A stretch of 64,000 nt of DNA from Microbulbifer hydrolyticus (GCF_009931115.1 NZ_CP047491.1:3113501-3177500); one strand, 5' to 3'; positions 25,828 to 34,969 are shown, counted from the first letter of the stretch. Notes: generated from the letters alone by a model not told the origin. Made by a program: numbers and translations.

Positions 25828-28804
25828 GATCGTCAATATTTCGCTGATCGGCGTCGCCTATATTTTCGCGCTGTTTTTTGTCGCCTTCGCCACCTCCAAA
25901 GGCTGGCTGCCAACAAACTGGGTGCGGCACCCGTTTTTTTATGTCCTGTCGCTTGGCGTGTCCCTCAGCGCGTGGACTTACTACGGCATCATCGATCTTG
26001 CCTGGCAGCACGGTTACGGCGTACTCGCCTACTACCTGGGTACCGGAGCCATGTTCCTGTTTGCCCCGGTGGCTCTCGAACCCCTGGCGCGGCTGGCCCA
26101 GCGCTACCAGCTCACCTCCCCCGCGGATCTGCTGGTTTTCCGTTATCACAGTCGCGAGGCGGGGACACTGGCCACCCTGTTTATGCTGCTTGGACTGTTG
26201 CCACTGATCGCCCTGCAGATACAGGCCGTCGCGGAAACCCTGGCGCTGCTGTCGCGCGACGATGCGGCAGCGCTGGCAATTCCCGCCAGTGGCGTAACCA
26301 GCAAAGACCTGATCGCATTCCTTTACTGTGTATTGCTGGCGGTGTTTACCAGTACTTACGGCGCATCACGCAAGCGCCGGGCGGGCCTGGCCAGCGCCAT
26401 GGCACTCGAGTCCATGGTGAAACTGTTGGCGTTGCTGGCCGTCGGGCTCTATGCGGTATTCGGCGTCTTTGGCGGTCTGGGGGAACTTGATCAGTGGCTG
26501 GTTCAGAACAACGACATGCAGCAGCTGCTGTACTCTCCGATCAAGCAGGGGTCGTCGCATACACTGCTACTGGTGTTTATTGCCACCGCGGTGGCGATGC
26601 CACACATTTTTTACCTGAGTATTGCCGAGCGCCCCGCCACCCAGGGACTGCGAACCGCCAGCTGGGGATTCCCGCTGTTTCTGCTACTGATGGCGCTGCC
26701 GATTTTCCCGATCATGTGGGCGGGCTTCGCACTGGATGTGTCGGAGCCGGTGCAGTACTTCACCCTCGCCGTGCCCCGCGCCAGCGGATCCGCGCTACTG
26801 ACTATCGTCGCGTTTATCGGCGGTCTGTCCGCCGCCACCGGCGCGCTGATCATGATCACCCTGGCACTCTCCACCATGGTGATGAACCACTGGCTGCTGC
26901 CGGGCACCCGCTGGCAGTCGGATGACAATATGTACCGGCAACTGCTGTGGCTACGCAGGGCTCTGGTCGCTGCGCTGTTCCTGGCCGGCTTCGGGTTTTA
27001 TCTGCTGCTCAACAACCGGCTGTCATTATCGGATCTTGCAATCATTGCGTTTATCGCGTCACTGCAGTTCCTGCCCGGTATCTTTGCGGTAATTCACTGG
27101 CCCCAGGGTAACCGCCGCGGCTTTATCGGTGGCCTGCTGGCCGGCATGCTGGTCTGGGCCGCGGGACTGCTGTTCCCGGCCATCATCGGGAACAGCGGAA
27201 TCGCGTTTGGCGAATACCGCATTCCGCTGGGTATGGAGATCTGGCCACAGATCACCACTCTGTCACTTTCAGTAAATGTACTGCTGTTTGTGGGGCTGTC
27301 GGTGTTTACCCGCGCAAGCAGCCTCGAACGCTACGCCGCGGACCTGTGCAGTGACGACTCGATCAGCCAGGCCCTGCGCCTGGAACTGGATGTGCAGTCG
27401 GCGGCGGACTTCCGGTTGCGCCTGTCCGAAAGCCTTGGTGCTGCTACCGCCAGCCAGGAAGTAAGCCGTGCCCTGCGCCAGTTGAACTTACCGGAAAACG
27501 AGCGCAGACCCTACGCCCTGCGTCAGCTGCGTGACAAACTGGAAGCCAATCTGTCCGGCCTGCTGGGACGCGTGCTGGCCGGGCAGATACTGGACCGCCA
27601 CCTGCCCTTCGTCACCAGTGATCAGCCCGCCAACAAAGACATCAATCTGATTGAGACCCGCCTGAGCCGTTACAAGCACCAGCTCACGGGCCTCGCCGCC
27701 GAGCTCAACAACCTGCGCCTCTACCACCGGCAGATGCTCGAGGAACTGCCCATGGCTGCCTGCTCCCTCGGGCGCGACGGCGAGATACTGTTGTGGAACT
27801 ACGCCATGGCGGACCTCACGGGTGTGAGCGCCAGCGAGGTGATCGGCTCCAAACTGGAATACCTGCCGGAACCCTGGCGCACGCTGGTCACCGAGTTTGC
27901 GGAATCGGCCGATGGCAGCCGCTTCAAGCAACAGGTGGAAATGAACGGCAACAGTCACTGGCTCAACCTGCACAAAACACGGCTCAAGCAACGCAGTGGA
28001 AAATACGGGCGGGAAAACAGGGAGAGCGGTAAAGATACCCGCAGCGACGGCCAGATGCTGCTGATCGAGGACATCACCGAAACCCAGGTACTGGAGCAGG
28101 AACTGATGCACAGTGAGCGCCTGGCCTCCGTCGGCCGCCTGGCCGCCGGCGTCGCCCACGAGGTGGGTAACCCGGTAACCGGTATCGCCTGCCTGGCGCA
28201 GAACCTGCAATTCGAATCCGACAACCCGGAAGTACTGGAGACCGCGGACCAGATCCTCAGCCAGACCCAGCGCATCAGCCGCATCGTCCATTCGCTGGTG
28301 AGCTTCTCCCACAGCGGCAACCAGGACAGTGAAAAGGCGCCGGTCGACCTCCATGCCTGCGTGGAGGAAGCGGTGCAGTTGCTGTCTCTACAACGGGACA
28401 AGACCCAGGTGACCTTCGCCAACCGGGTTCCCGATGACCTGTATGCACTGGGCGACAACCAGCGCCTGATCCAGGTGTTCATCAACCTGCTCAGTAACGC
28501 CCGCGATGCCAGCCCCGACGGAGGGCATATCGACGTTGAGGGCTACGTTCGCGCCGGGCTCGCCTGCGTGGCGGTCACCGACAACGGCCCCGGTATCTCG
28601 GCCGCACACCGAGAGCGGATTCTGGAGCCCTTCTTCACCACCAAGGAGCCCGGAGAAGGCACTGGTCTCGGGCTCGCCATGGTATACAGCATTGTTGAGG
28701 AGCACGGTGGACAACTGGAACTGGTCAGTCCGGCCCACGCGGATACTGGCCGCGGCGCACGTTTTATCGTGCAACTCCCCCTGGAAAGCCCCGAAAACAG
28801 GTAA
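25817..28804 (+). CDS. cbrA: Hybrid transporter-histidine kinase CbrA
   Basis: 995 residues. Residues 1 to about 500 are a 13-helix sodium/solute-symporter (SSSF) domain. A STAC-type linker follows (LDVQSAADFRLRLSESLGAATASQEVSRALRQL), then a PAS domain (about 640-750), the phosphoacceptor helix with H781 (GVAHEVGNPVTGIACLAQNL) and an ATPase domain (NLLSNARDASPDGG, VTDNGPGI, GEGTGLGLAMVYSIVEEHGG). In Pseudomonas CbrA senses carbon/nitrogen balance and can transport histidine. It phosphorylates CbrB, encoded 135 bases downstream. Gene order is the same as in Pseudomonas. Confidence 0.95.
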   Translation: MTFEIVNISLIGVAYIFALFFVAFATSKGWLPTNWVRHPFFYVLSLGVSLSAWTYYGIIDLAWQHGYGVLAYYLGTGAMFLFAPVALEPLARLAQRYQLTSPADLLVFRYHSREAGTLATLFMLLGLLPLIALQIQAVAETLALLSRDDAAALAIPASGVTSKDLIAFLYCVLLAVFTSTYGASRKRRAGLASAMALESMVKLLALLAVGLYAVFGVFGGLGELDQWLVQNNDMQQLLYSPIKQGSSHTLLLVFIATAVAMPHIFYLSIAERPATQGLRTASWGFPLFLLLMALPIFPIMWAGFALDVSEPVQYFTLAVPRASGSALLTIVAFIGGLSAATGALIMITLALSTMVMNHWLLPGTRWQSDDNMYRQLLWLRRALVAALFLAGFGFYLLLNNRLSLSDLAIIAFIASLQFLPGIFAVIHWPQGNRRGFIGGLLAGMLVWAAGLLFPAIIGNSGIAFGEYRIPLGMEIWPQITTLSLSVNVLLFVGLSVFTRASSLERYAADLCSDDSISQALRLELDVQSAADFRLRLSESLGAATASQEVSRALRQLNLPENERRPYALRQLRDKLEANLSGLLGRVLAGQILDRHLPFVTSDQPANKDINLIETRLSRYKHQLTGLAAELNNLRLYHRQMLEELPMAACSLGRDGEILLWNYAMADLTGVSASEVIGSKLEYLPEPWRTLVTEFAESADGSRFKQQVEMNGNSHWLNLHKTRLKQRSGKYGRENRESGKDTRSDGQMLLIEDITETQVLEQELMHSERLASVGRLAAGVAHEVGNPVTGIACLAQNLQFESDNPEVLETADQILSQTQRISRIVHSLVSFSHSGNQDSEKAPVDLHACVEEAVQLLSLQRDKTQVTFANRVPDDLYALGDNQRLIQVFINLLSNARDASPDGGHIDVEGYVRAGLACVAVTDNGPGISAAHRERILEPFFTTKEPGEGTGLGLAMVYSIVEEHGGQLELVSPAHADTGRGARFIVQLPLESPENR

Positions 28805-28939
28805 GGCAATGCCCCGCTGTTACAGGTTGAGAGCAAAATCTGGACGTTTTTTGAACACAACCCCCGATTTGGGTTGCATCGAAACGCCCAAAAGGTAAAA
28901 CTTAGCGTCCCCTGAACAATTTGTAACCAGGCGTAACAT

Positions 28940-30337
28940 ATGAGCCACATCCTGATCGTAGAAGATGAAGCCATTATCCGCACTGCACTGCGCAAGCTGC
29001 TGGAGAGGCACCGTTATAAGATCAGTGAGGCCGGCTCCGTGCGTGAAGCGACCACCAAGTATCGCATCACGGACATGGACCTGATCATCTCCGACCTGCG
29101 CCTGCCCGGCGCCCCCGGCACGGACCTGCTGAAGCTGGCGGGCGACGTACCGGTGCTGATCATGACCAGCTACGCCAGCCTGCGCTCTGCCGTGGACTCC
29201 ATGCGTATGGGCGCCGCCGATTACATCGCCAAGCCCTTCGATCACGACGAAATGCTCGCGACGGTGCGCCGTGTCATCGGCAAGGCCGAGCAGAATCGGG
29301 CTGCCGGAGCCGCCGCTGCCGACAGCAAGAACGAAGGCAGAGCCATCGCCGGCATGATTGGCGACAGCCCGGTCATGCGCGACCTCTACGCGCGCATTCA
29401 CAAGGTAGCACCCACCGACGCCACCGTGCTGGTACACGGCGAAACCGGTACCGGTAAGGAACTGGTAGCGCGCGCGATTCACGAAGAGAGCAAGCGCAAC
29501 GGCAAGCCCCTGATCTCGGTCAACTGTGCCGCGATTCCGGAGACCCTGATTGAGGCCGAACTCTTTGGTCACGAAAAGGGTGCCTTTACCGGCGCGCAGA
29601 CTGCCCGCGAGGGTCTGGTTGCCGCTGCCGACGGCGGTACCCTGTTCCTGGATGAAATCGGCGAACTGCCGCTGGAAGCCCAGGCCCGACTGCTGCGGGT
29701 TCTCCAGGAAGGTGAAGTACGCCCCATCGGTGCCATTGAATCCCGCAAGGTCAACGTGCGCCTGGTGGCCGCCACCCACCGCAACCTCCGCCAACTGGCT
29801 TCCGAGCGCAAGTTCCGGGAAGACCTTTACTACCGGATCAACGTGGTCCAGATGAGTTTGCCGCCACTGCGTGAGCGCGGCAAGGACGTGCTGTCCATTT
29901 CCGAGAGCCTGCTCGAAAAGTTCTGCGCCAAAATCAATCGCCAGACACTGAAACTGTCCCCCGAGGCCATTCAGGCCGTGACCACGTACACCTGGCCGGG
30001 CAACGTGCGCGAACTGGAGAACGCCATCCAGCGCGCGGTGATCCTCACCGAAGACAGCAGTGAAATCGACCACCGCACCCTGGATATCGACCTCGACCTG
30101 GTTCCCATAGAGGAAGCCGATCCCGAACGCCGCCCGCGCAGTAACAGCCTGCACGCCGACCCTCGCGAGGACCTGTCACTGGAGGACTACTTTGCCCGCT
30201 TTGTCCTCGAGCACCAGGAAACCATGAGCGAGACGGAACTGGCCAAGAAACTCGGGGTAAGCCGCAAATGTCTGTGGGAGCGCCGTCAGAAGCTCGGTAT
30301 CCCGCGGAAAAAAGCCAAACGTGTTGCGGAAGCCTGA
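28940..30337 (+). CDS. cbrB: NtrC-family response regulator CbrB
   Basis: 465 residues. The receiver domain carries the phosphorylation site D52 (LIISDLRLPG). The AAA+ domain has GETGTGKE (Walker A), the sigma-54 contact loop GAFTGA and GTLFLDEIGELPLEAQARLLRVLQ (Walker B). The Fis-type helix-turn-helix is at the end (ELAKKLGVSRKCLWERRQKLG). It activates sigma-54 promoters. In Pseudomonas its chief target is the small RNA CrcZ just downstream, and a matching region follows here. Two GTAAC motifs (28923 and 28933) lie immediately before its ATG and may allow autoregulation. A strong terminator ends the gene. Confidence 0.95.
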   Translation: MSHILIVEDEAIIRTALRKLLERHRYKISEAGSVREATTKYRITDMDLIISDLRLPGAPGTDLLKLAGDVPVLIMTSYASLRSAVDSMRMGAADYIAKPFDHDEMLATVRRVIGKAEQNRAAGAAAADSKNEGRAIAGMIGDSPVMRDLYARIHKVAPTDATVLVHGETGTGKELVARAIHEESKRNGKPLISVNCAAIPETLIEAELFGHEKGAFTGAQTAREGLVAAADGGTLFLDEIGELPLEAQARLLRVLQEGEVRPIGAIESRKVNVRLVAATHRNLRQLASERKFREDLYYRINVVQMSLPPLRERGKDVLSISESLLEKFCAKINRQTLKLSPEAIQAVTTYTWPGNVRELENAIQRAVILTEDSSEIDHRTLDIDLDLVPIEEADPERRPRSNSLHADPREDLSLEDYFARFVLEHQETMSETELAKKLGVSRKCLWERRQKLGIPRKKAKRVAEA

Positions 30338-30368
30338 TTTCCGCCTCCCCCCAGCCGTTTTTTTACCG

Positions 30369-30407
30369 AAAAGCCCCGGACAGTCACGCTGACCGGGGCT
30401 TTTTTTC
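30369..30407 (+). terminator. Rho-independent terminator of cbrB
   Basis: AAAGCCCCGG pairs with CCGGGGCTTT (10 bp) and is followed by a T run. It separates cbrB from the intergenic small-RNA region. Confidence 0.95.
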
Positions 30408-30575
30408 GCAGGCGACCAGCTTTCCGGGCGCGCTCCTGGCTACCCACGCATCTCGCCCACCGTCACCCACCACGCCCCAGCCCGCGCCGCCTTTACCGGC
30501 GGAGCAAAAAAAAGGGCTTAAATATCAAACCCTTACGAAGCTCTTGAGCATACGACCGCGCCGGCAACCTGAGCG

Positions 30576-30656
30576 GTAACGTGGCGCAAATTAGTAACAA
30601 GTGAAAGTGTTACCCCCTCTCACAACCAAGTAACACCTACCGCGCCATGCGTAACG
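30576..30656 (+). promoter_or_regulatory. Cluster of GTAAC(A)/TGTTAC elements, candidate CbrB activator sites
   Basis: Five copies lie in 81 bases: GTAAC at 30576, GTAACA at 30594, TGTTAC at 30608, GTAACA at 30630 and GTAACG at 30651. The second and third form an inverted repeat with an 8-base spacer. They lie about 75-155 bases before the sigma-54 promoter, the usual distance for enhancer-binding proteins. From memory, CbrB target elements described in Pseudomonas contain TGTTAC/GTAACA; the assignment to CbrB here is inference. Confidence 0.6.
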
Positions 30657-30730
30657 CAAAAGTGTGTTTAGGCGACGTAAAAAAGTTCCAAGAAATGTTA
30701 AGTTATTGATTTATAAGGGTTTAATAAAGT

Positions 30731-30746
30731 TGGCACGCTATCTGCT
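30731..30746 (+). promoter_or_regulatory. Sigma-54 promoter of the CrcZ-like RNA
   Basis: TGGCACG-N4-CTGCT matches the -24/-12 consensus TGGCACG-N4-TTGCW at all but one position. The GG (30732-30733) and GC (30744-30745) are exactly 10 bases apart. Transcription should start near 30757. Confidence 0.85.
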
Positions 30747-30756
30747 TTGTATAGGT

Positions 30757-31224
30757 CAAACAACAATAACAGCCAAGAATAAAAATAAATGACTGTTTAA
30801 GCCCTAATAACAACTGACAATAAGCGGGCGCATCACAATAAGAATAAGAGAACGGGCAGGTCGACAATAAAAACCAAAGTGATCGATGCCGGAGCAAAAA
30901 TTGAGCAATAAAAACAATAAGGCTCAGAACAACAATAAAAATAAACAAAAAGTACTATTTAATAACTAAAAACAACAAATAATAAAAATAAACAATAAGA
31001 ATAAAGAGTAATAACAAAAACAATAATTTGTAGAAGACAACAAAAATAACGACAAGCACGTGACAAACTGACTGATTGTGCCTGGGAGAGGGTTTGCTGA
31101 AAAGCAAATTGTTAGCGCAAGGAAGCCGCTGCCTTCATTCCAAATAAGAATAATTCCCTTCTTTTGTTTGATTTCAATGAATGCACACACTTTGCTGGGC
31201 CCCGCACGGAGCGGGACCGGCAGC
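30757..31224 (+). ncRNA. CrcZ-like Hfq/Crc-titrating small RNA (3' end uncertain)
   Basis: From about 30757 to 31060 the plus strand is packed with A-rich motifs of the AAnAAYAA type, including AACAACAATAACA, CACAATAAGAATAAG, GCAATAAAAACAATAAGG and a nearly continuous run from 30960 to 31035. Such CA motifs bind Hfq with Crc; CrcZ of Pseudomonas carries several and lies in the same place, between cbrB and pcnB, behind a CbrB-activated sigma-54 promoter. No open reading frame of note is present. The 3' end is not clear: a weak hairpin TTTGCT/AGCAAA is at 31093-31108 and a strong imperfect one at 31194-31224, both without a T run. Confidence 0.72.
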
Positions 31225-31245
31225 TGTGCATTGCGCTGTGTGTGT

Positions 31246-31251
31246 TAGAAT
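31246..31251 (+). promoter_or_regulatory. Possible -10 element of pcnB
   Basis: TAGAAT lies 110 bases before the pcnB start, after the putative small RNA. No good -35 is visible, so it is only a candidate. Confidence 0.25.
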
Positions 31252-31360
31252 CCGCCTCACAATAGTCCGGAACCACGCGCTCCCGGTGACGCGCCCGGAG
31301 CAACCCCGGAAAAACACAGCCGCCCGACACAAGCGGGCAGCGGATAACACAGTAAGCCGT

Positions 31361-32833
31361 ATGTTCAATTCCCTGATCAGCAGTATCAAGCGCTGGCACA
31401 GCAAGCCCAAAGCCAATGAAGGCTCCGATGGAGATTCCCCTTCAGGCAGTGGCCGCAAGTCCCGGCCATCCGGAAAGCCCTCTCGCAAGAATCCTCGCCC
31501 TCCCAAGACCTCCCGCGTTGTCGTTTCACGCAGTGACCATTGCCTGTCCCGCCGGGATGTAAGCCGCGCGGCGCTGACGGTCATGAAGCGGTTGCAGGAG
31601 GCCGGCTTTGAAGCCTATATCGTGGGCGGCGGTGTTCGCGATCTGCTGCTTGGAGGGCACCCGAAAGATTTTGACGTGGCTACCGATGCCACCCCGGAGC
31701 AAGCCAAGGAACTGTTCCGGGGAGCGCGCATTGTTGGCCGCCGCTTCCGCATCCTGCACGCCCGTATCGGTCGCGAGGTGATCGAGGTCACCACCTTCCG
31801 GGGTCACCACAGTGATGGCGAGGCCCACGAGGCGCAGCAATCCGAGCACGGCATGCTGCTGCGCGACAACGTCTACGGTGACCTTGAAAGTGACGCGGTG
31901 CGCCGGGACTTCACCGTGAATGCGCTCTACTACACCACCAACGGTTTCGAAATTCACGACTACACCGGTGGCATCCGCGATATCGAAAACCGACAGATTC
32001 GCATGATCGGTGACCCCGAGACCCGCTACAAAGAAGACCCGGTGCGCATGCTTCGCGCTGTGCGCTTTGCCGCCAAGCTGGACTTCGACATCGAGCCTGT
32101 GACCGCCGCCCCTCTCAAAGAACTGGCCCCCCTGCTGCGCAACATCGCCCCCGCGCGCATGTTCGATGAAGTACTGAAGCTCCTGATGAGCGGCCAGGGC
32201 GAGCGCACCTTTGAACTGTTGCGCGAGCACGAGTTGTGGCCGCACCTGTTCCCGGACAACGCCCGCCATCTCGACGCCCCGGAAGCACTCGCGCTCACCC
32301 GCCAGGCACTGCGTAACACCGACGACAGGATCCGCAATGATCAGCGGGTCACACCCGCATTCCTGTATGCGGCCCTGCTATGGCCGGCGGTCAATTCCGA
32401 GCAGCAATTCCTGGCGGAGAAAGGCATTCCTCCGGTGCCGGCACTGGCCCAGGCCGCGCAGAAGATCACCAGTAACCAGCTCACCCACACGGCCATTCCC
32501 AAGCGATTCTCCATGCCCATGCGGGAGATCTGGGATATGCAATCGCGCCTGTCCCGCCGTGGCGGAGAGCGCGCCTTCCGCCTCATGGAAATGCCGCGTT
32601 TCCGCGCCGCGTATGACTTCCTGTTACTGCGGGAAGACAGCGGCGAGATTCCCGCAGGCCTTGGGCAGTGGTGGACCGAGTTCCAGCAGGCGGACGAAGA
32701 GCAGCGCCAGCAGATGATCCGGGACCTTCCCCGCAATGGTCCCCGGGGCGGCAAGGGCCGCAGTCGCCGCAACCGCGGCGGACGCAGCCGGAACCGAAGC
32801 AAGCAGCCAAATAACGGCTCGGAACGCCCGTAA
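31361..32833 (+). CDS. pcnB: Poly(A) polymerase I
   Basis: 490 residues. The enzyme adds poly(A) tails that mark RNA for decay. The nucleotidyltransferase core has AYIVGGGVRDLLLGGHPKDFDVATDATPEQ, with the GG...R and D-x-D features, then FRGHH, RRDFTVNALYY and DPVRMLRAVRFAAKLDF. The C-terminus is strongly basic (GGKGRSRRNRGGRSRNRSK), as in other PcnB proteins. I chose the ATG at 31361; the conserved domain starts about 65 residues later after a Ser/Arg/Pro-rich leader, so a shorter form is possible. folK follows 19 bases on. Confidence 0.95.
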   Translation: MFNSLISSIKRWHSKPKANEGSDGDSPSGSGRKSRPSGKPSRKNPRPPKTSRVVVSRSDHCLSRRDVSRAALTVMKRLQEAGFEAYIVGGGVRDLLLGGHPKDFDVATDATPEQAKELFRGARIVGRRFRILHARIGREVIEVTTFRGHHSDGEAHEAQQSEHGMLLRDNVYGDLESDAVRRDFTVNALYYTTNGFEIHDYTGGIRDIENRQIRMIGDPETRYKEDPVRMLRAVRFAAKLDFDIEPVTAAPLKELAPLLRNIAPARMFDEVLKLLMSGQGERTFELLREHELWPHLFPDNARHLDAPEALALTRQALRNTDDRIRNDQRVTPAFLYAALLWPAVNSEQQFLAEKGIPPVPALAQAAQKITSNQLTHTAIPKRFSMPMREIWDMQSRLSRRGGERAFRLMEMPRFRAAYDFLLLREDSGEIPAGLGQWWTEFQQADEEQRQQMIRDLPRNGPRGGKGRSRRNRGGRSRNRSKQPNNGSERP

Positions 32834-32852
32834 AGTTGAGCGGAATTCCCAA

Positions 32853-33329
32853 GTGATTCGCTGTTATATTGGCCTCGGCAGCAACCTCGACGACCCGGCG
32901 GCACAACTGCGCAGTGCGCTCGACCGGATCGCGGAAATACCGCATACGGCACTGAGTGGCTGCTCCGCGTTCTACACCAGCGCCCCTGTCGGTCCCGAAG
33001 GACAGCCGGACTACGTCAATGCCGTGGCCTGTGTCGACACCGACCTGGCCCCGGAGGCGCTACTGGACGCGTTGCAGGCGGTGGAGAACCTGCACGGTCG
33101 CGAACGCACCCTGCGCTGGGGAGCTCGCACCCTGGACCTCGACATTCTGCTGTATGGGGACCAAGTACTGGATACCGAGCGCCTGAGCGTACCGCACCCC
33201 CGAATGGCAGAGCGCAATTTTGTACTGGAACCTCTGGCAGAGCTGGCTCCCGGCCTCTGTCTGCCGGATGGTACACCGCTACAGGAACTGCAGGCCCAGT
33301 GCCCGCCCAACCGGTTACATCGACTGTAA
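32853..33329 (+). CDS. folK: 2-amino-4-hydroxy-6-hydroxymethyldihydropteridine pyrophosphokinase
   Basis: 158 residues from a GTG start (GCGGAA 8 bases before). HPPK transfers pyrophosphate from ATP to the pterin in folate synthesis. The conserved parts are YIGLGSNLDDPAAQL, the strand RWGARTLDLDILLYG that holds the metal-binding DxD, and VPHPRMAERNFVLEPLAELAP. No ATG exists near the family start, which supports the GTG. It lies between pcnB and a deoxynucleoside kinase gene, an order shared with Pseudomonas. Confidence 0.95.
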   Translation: MIRCYIGLGSNLDDPAAQLRSALDRIAEIPHTALSGCSAFYTSAPVGPEGQPDYVNAVACVDTDLAPEALLDALQAVENLHGRERTLRWGARTLDLDILLYGDQVLDTERLSVPHPRMAERNFVLEPLAELAPGLCLPDGTPLQELQAQCPPNRLHRL

Positions 33330-33354
33330 TCAGGGACCAACAAGGAGTATCCCG

Positions 33355-34086
33355 GTGACAAGACTTCCCACTTCCGACACTCTTTCTGACGCGATGCCTG
33401 ACGACGACTACAGTGCAGAAAACCTCGCCCAGGAGCTCGATCTCGAGGGCAGGACACTGCCTCGATTTATTGCCGTGGAAGGCAATATCGGCGTTGGCAA
33501 AACCACGCTGGCGAAGAAGCTCGCAGCCACCTTCAACTACGATACGCTGCTGGAACTGCCGGAAGAAAACCCGTTTCTCGAGCGTTTTTACCGAGACCCG
33601 AAAAGCGCCGCACTACCCACCCAGCTGCACTTCCTGCTACAGCGCTCACAGCAGATCCAGGCGCTGCGCCAGGACGATATGTTCAAGCCGGTACGGGTAT
33701 CCGACTTCCTGATCGAAAAAGACCACCTGTTCGCCGAGGTCACCCTCGATAGCGACGAGTTAACGCTATATCAGCAGGTTTACCAGCACCTTACCCTGGA
33801 AGCGCCCAAGCCGGACCTGGTGATCTACCTGCAGGCGCCCTTGAGCGTGTTGCAGGAGCGCATCCACAAACGCGGCATTAGCGCCGAGCGCAGCATCAGC
33901 AACGAGTACCTGGCCACTCTGAATGAGGCCTACACCAATTTTTTCCATTACTACGACCAGGCACCGCTGCTGATCGTAAATTGTGCCGAAATCGACATCG
34001 TCGACCAGCAAAAAGATTACCTGCAACTGGTGGAATACCTGCTGAATGTCAGCAGCGGCCGCCACTATTACAACCCCGGCAAGTAA
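33355..34086 (+). CDS. Deoxynucleoside kinase (dAK/dGK family)
   Basis: 243 residues from a GTG at 33355 with AAGGAG 7 bases before it; an internal ATG 14 codons later is less well placed. The P-loop is VEGNIGVGKTT (about 42-51). LELPEENPFLERFY, RVSDFLIEKDHLF and the lid segment HKRGISAERSIS follow the family. It phosphorylates deoxyadenosine, deoxyguanosine or deoxycytidine for salvage; the exact base preference cannot be read. The gene stands between folK and panB and is probably cotranscribed with them. Confidence 0.9.
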   Translation: MTRLPTSDTLSDAMPDDDYSAENLAQELDLEGRTLPRFIAVEGNIGVGKTTLAKKLAATFNYDTLLELPEENPFLERFYRDPKSAALPTQLHFLLQRSQQIQALRQDDMFKPVRVSDFLIEKDHLFAEVTLDSDELTLYQQVYQHLTLEAPKPDLVIYLQAPLSVLQERIHKRGISAERSISNEYLATLNEAYTNFFHYYDQAPLLIVNCAEIDIVDQQKDYLQLVEYLLNVSSGRHYYNPGK

Positions 34087-34153
34087 CTGCGGATACGCCG
34101 GATACCTGTCAAAGGAATTAACGGGTTGAATGCCCGCAACGTGAGTCATCGCC

Positions 34154-34969
34154 ATGCCCTATGCACCCAGTGAGCTGACCAGGCCGATTACGGTTCAGAC
34201 CCTGCGAAAAATGAAGGCCGACGGAGAGAAATTCATCTGCGTCGCGCTCTACGATGCCCCCATGGCGGCCATGGCCCAGAAAACCGGAGTGGAAAGCGTC
34301 CTCATTGGCGACTCCCTGGGGATGACGGTGCTTGGATATGACAGCACCATCCCCGTCACCATGGAGCAGATGATCTATCACGTGGAAGCCGTAGCGCGGG
34401 GTAACAAAAAATCCCTGGTCATGGGTGACTTGCCCTTTATGACCTACGCCACGCCGGAGCAGGCACTCACCAACGCCACCCGCATCATGCAGGCCGGCGC
34501 GCACATGGTGAAAATCGAAGGCGGCGCCTGGCTCGCCCCCACGGTGAAAATGCTCACCGAACGCGGTATTCCAGTATGCGCTCACCTCGGCCTGACCCCG
34601 CAATCCGTGCACAAACTCGGCGGTTTCCGGGTGCAGGGCCGCGACGACGATCGCGCCGGGGAAATTCTCGACGATGCCGTACAACTGGACGAGGCCGGTG
34701 CAGACCTGCTGGTGCTGGAATGTGTGCCCTCAGAACTGGCGAAACGTATTACCGACACCGTATCCATGCCAACCATCGGTATTGGTGCCGGCCCACACAC
34801 CGATGCCCAGGTCCTGGTGATCAACGATATCCTCGGGCTCACCGAAAAGCCGCCCAAGTTCTCCAAGAACTTCCTGGCTGAAGCGGGAGACATTCCCGGT
34901 GCATTGCGTAAATACGCGGAAGATGTGAAAAACGGGGTATTCCCCGACGCCGATCACAGCTTCAGCTGA
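34154..34969 (+). CDS. panB: 3-methyl-2-oxobutanoate hydroxymethyltransferase
   Basis: 271 residues. It makes ketopantoate from ketoisovalerate and methylene-tetrahydrofolate, the first committed step of pantothenate synthesis. Typical segments are FICVALYDAPMAAMAQKTGVESVLIGDSLGMTVLGYDSTIPVTMEQMIYH, the metal-binding D in VMGDLPFMTY and AHLGLTPQSVHKLGGF, plus PTIGIGAGPHTDAQVLV. panC, which usually follows, is not next to it; a thioesterase-like gene is. The link to the folate gene upstream is the shared folate cofactor. Confidence 0.97.
   Translation: MPYAPSELTRPITVQTLRKMKADGEKFICVALYDAPMAAMAQKTGVESVLIGDSLGMTVLGYDSTIPVTMEQMIYHVEAVARGNKKSLVMGDLPFMTYATPEQALTNATRIMQAGAHMVKIEGGAWLAPTVKMLTERGIPVCAHLGLTPQSVHKLGGFRVQGRDDDRAGEILDDAVQLDEAGADLLVLECVPSELAKRITDTVSMPTIGIGAGPHTDAQVLVINDILGLTEKPPKFSKNFLAEAGDIPGALRKYAEDVKNGVFPDADHSFS

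Noticed and set aside
28820..30154. A 444-codon frame on the minus strand opposite cbrB
   Set aside because: CbrB is unmistakable on the other strand; the antisense translation shows only composition bias and no family features.
30751..31060. A-rich repetitive tract considered as a CRISPR array or simple AT-rich island
   Set aside because: There are no equal-length repeats and spacers, so no CRISPR. The motif pattern and the sigma-54 promoter before it fit an Hfq-binding small RNA better.
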